A stretch of 7,836 nt of DNA from the NCBI GenBank assembly GCA_050288085.1, contig JBNKDD010000270.1, positions 1 to 7,836 on the forward strand, read 5' to 3'. The notes beneath the pieces are model-generated. The model was not told where the DNA came from, ran no database searches, and saw nothing but the letters and a program-made list of their open reading frames with translations. The translations under genes and the position numbers were made by a program. Below are positions 7,134 through 7,836 of this stretch, one piece after another (position 1 is the stretch's first letter; every line of letters begins with the position of its first letter). This DNA is from JBNKDD01 sp050288085. Its GTDB lineage: Bacteria > Chloroflexota > Anaerolineae > Aggregatilineales > UBA3940.

Positions 7134-7162
7134 ATCATACCCTCGCGTGGTTGCCTTGTCAC
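7134..7162 (-). promoter_or_regulatory. Putative promoter of the transglycosylase gene
   Basis: On the minus strand GTGACA (7162-7157) and TATGAT (7139-7134) each match five of six sigma-70 consensus bases with an ideal 17-base spacer. The leader to the GTG at 7066 would be about 60 bases. A perfect TATAAT also lies on this strand at 7188-7183 but has no good -35 box. Confidence 0.55.
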
Positions 7163-7179
7163 GTCCCAATTATTAGAAT
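7151..7179 (+). promoter_or_regulatory. Putative distal promoter of the cNMP-binding protein gene
   Basis: TTGCCT (7151-7156, four of six) and TAGAAT (7174-7179, five of six) have a 17-base spacer. This site overlaps the -35 side of the divergent minus-strand promoter, so the two would compete. The leader to the GTG at 7297 would be about 110 bases. Confidence 0.4.
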
Positions 7180-7204
7180 GCTATTATATCGGGGAAATTG
7201 ATTC

Positions 7205-7232
7205 TTGCCCCCCCCCTACAAGGGAGTACAAT
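7205..7232 (+). promoter_or_regulatory. Putative proximal promoter carrying a nine-C run
   Basis: TTGCCC (7205-7210, four of six) and TACAAT (7227-7232, five of six) have a 16-base spacer. Nine consecutive cytosines (7208-7216) form the end of the -35 box and the first six bases of the spacer, so a gain or loss of one C would change the spacing directly. The leader would be about 58 bases. Confidence 0.4.
7208..7216 (+). repeat. Nine-cytosine homopolymer in the divergent promoter region
   Basis: Nine C in a row, much longer than the homopolymers elsewhere in the window, apart from one similar run at 7814. Such tracts are prone to slipped-strand mispairing in vivo and also to sequencing and assembly error. 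Confidence 0.9.
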
Positions 7233-7285
7233 AAGAGCATAGACGGCTCTCCAAACCTGCAACGCAGTCAGGCTAGAAGAAAGGC

Positions 7286-7290
7286 GAGGT
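7286..7290 (+). promoter_or_regulatory. Ribosome binding site of the cNMP-binding protein gene
   Basis: GAGGT lies six bases before a GTG codon at 7297, which supports this non-ATG start. Confidence 0.65.
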
Positions 7291-7296
7291 CAAATC

Positions 7297-7731
7297 GTGG
7301 AGCTAACAAAAGTACTCCGAACCGTTGAGATGTTTGCAGGGCTGACTCCGCAGCAACTGGAAAAAGTCGCCAACATCTTTACGCAGAGCGAACTGATGCA
7401 AGATGAAGTACTGTTCTCGCAGGGCGATGAGGCAAATCATCTCTACCTGGTATGTGACGGCTTTGTTGAAGTCATCGTTGGTGGAGATGAAGATACCCTG
7501 GGGCGAACTGTAGTCAATCTGGGGCCGGGCCAATCCGTTGGAGAAATGGCCTTAATCGACAGTGGCAGACGTTCCGCCACCGTCCGCTCAGCCATTGACT
7601 ATACCCTGATCGCTTCAGTCTCACGCGAGGAATTTGAATACCTGTGTGAAAACGACACCGATATAGGTTACCGCGTGATGCGCAACATCGCGGCAGACCT
7701 CTCCTTCAGATTGCGCCGCCAAACCGGGTAA
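7297..7731 (+). CDS. Stand-alone cyclic nucleotide-binding domain protein
   Basis: A 144-residue protein made of a single CRP-like cNMP-binding beta-barrel with its flanking helices. The N-terminus LRTVEMFAGLTPQQLEKVA (7-25) is typical of the family. The barrel shows LFSQGDEANHLYLVCDGFVEV (39-59), with G43, D44 and G55, and the phosphate-binding cassette VGEMALIDSGRRSATV (81-96), where E83, R92 and S93 match the residues that hold the ribose and phosphate of the nucleotide in CRP. The full cassette suggests that it really binds cAMP or cGMP. There is no C-terminal helix-turn-helix and no membrane segment, so it is not a transcription factor of the CRP/FNR type; it probably signals through a partner protein. 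The start is a GTG with GAGGT six bases upstream. The stop is TAA and the next gene begins 15 bases later, so they probably form an operon. Confidence 0.93.
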   Translation: MELTKVLRTVEMFAGLTPQQLEKVANIFTQSELMQDEVLFSQGDEANHLYLVCDGFVEVIVGGDEDTLGRTVVNLGPGQSVGEMALIDSGRRSATVRSAIDYTLIASVSREEFEYLCENDTDIGYRVMRNIAADLSFRLRRQTG

Positions 7732-7746
7732 GAAGAGAGGACAACA

Positions 7747-7836
7747 ATGATCTATAAAGTCAGCTACGTAATTCGTGGGGGCGAGCATCCCGGTGCAATC
7801 ATGAACGTTGAATCCCCCCCCCAGGTCGGCGACCGG
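7747..7836 (+). CDS. Unrecognised protein, first 30 codons only
   Basis: An ATG at 7747 is preceded by GAGAGG with a six-base spacer, and the frame stays open to the right edge (30 codons). The visible N-terminus begins MIYKVSYVIRGGEHPGAIMN and continues through a serine and two prolines to QVGDR. It shows no signal peptide or membrane segment and looks like the start of a small soluble beta-rich domain, but I cannot name a family. The gene is 15 bases behind the cNMP-binding protein gene and is probably co-transcribed. Its codons 23-26 contain nine cytosines in a row, so one slippage event would shift the frame after about 25 residues. Confidence 0.7.
   Translation, partial: MIYKVSYVIRGGEHPGAIMNVESPPQVGDR
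7814..7822 (+). repeat. Nine-cytosine homopolymer inside the partial gene
   Basis: Nine C in a row within codons for Ser-Pro-Pro-Gln. The reading beyond it (V-G-D-R) looks like ordinary protein, so nine C is probably the in-frame length. Slippage or sequencing error are both possible. Confidence 0.9.

Noticed and set aside
7183..7188. Perfect TATAAT on the minus strand as the main transglycosylase promoter
   Set aside because: No acceptable -35 box lies 16-19 bases upstream; the pair GTGACA/TATGAT with 17-base spacing is better supported.
1..7836. Defence island, prophage, insertion sequence or CRISPR array
   Set aside because: There is no transposase, integrase, phage structural gene, terminal inverted repeat pair or spaced direct repeats; the only defence-like hint is the AlbA_2 domain, which alone is not enough.

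Overview
The window is a compact bacterial chromosome segment, close to half G+C by eye, with genes packed on both strands and no mobile element, CRISPR array, tRNA or rRNA that I can recognise. The gene set (Lon with an extended N-terminal domain, a short receiver protein, a PHP/AlbA_2 fusion, a MoaB/MogA protein, a GT-C membrane glycosyltransferase and a lone cyclic-nucleotide-binding domain) reminds me of environmental Chloroflexota, perhaps Anaerolineae. That assignment is an impression from protein style, not a computed placement.

Six genes lie on the minus strand and read from right to left: a membrane-anchored lytic transglycosylase (7066-6290), Lon protease (6237-3775), a stand-alone response-regulator receiver (3682-3323), a PHP-AlbA_2 fusion protein (3294-1540), the molybdopterin adenylyltransferase MoaB/MogA (1537-1034), and a GT-C type membrane glycosyltransferase (951-1) whose C-terminus lies beyond the left edge. 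The receiver, fusion and moaB genes are separated by 28 and 2 bases and look like one transcription unit. Two genes lie on the plus strand at the right: a stand-alone cyclic-nucleotide-binding protein (7297-7731) and the first 30 codons of an unrecognised gene (7747 to the edge). No gap exceeds 300 bases.

The 230-base divergent region 7067-7296 holds a good minus-strand promoter for the transglycosylase, overlapped by a plus-strand promoter, and a second plus-strand promoter whose -35/spacer region contains nine cytosines in a row. A second nine-C run lies inside the partial gene at the right edge, so both runs fall in the same plus-strand transcription unit; this is a candidate slipped-strand (phase-variable) arrangement. 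lon has a promoter whose predicted start site falls at or next to its ATG and no Shine-Dalgarno sequence, so its mRNA may be leaderless.

Functionally the region mixes protein quality control (Lon), envelope work (lytic transglycosylase, glycosyltransferase), cofactor synthesis (MoaB/MogA) and signalling (receiver, cNMP domain). The least explained gene is the 584-residue PHP-AlbA_2 protein: it keeps the full PHP metal-ligand set, has lost the usual E-F-K motif of AlbA_2, and carries a basic C-terminal domain that I cannot assign.
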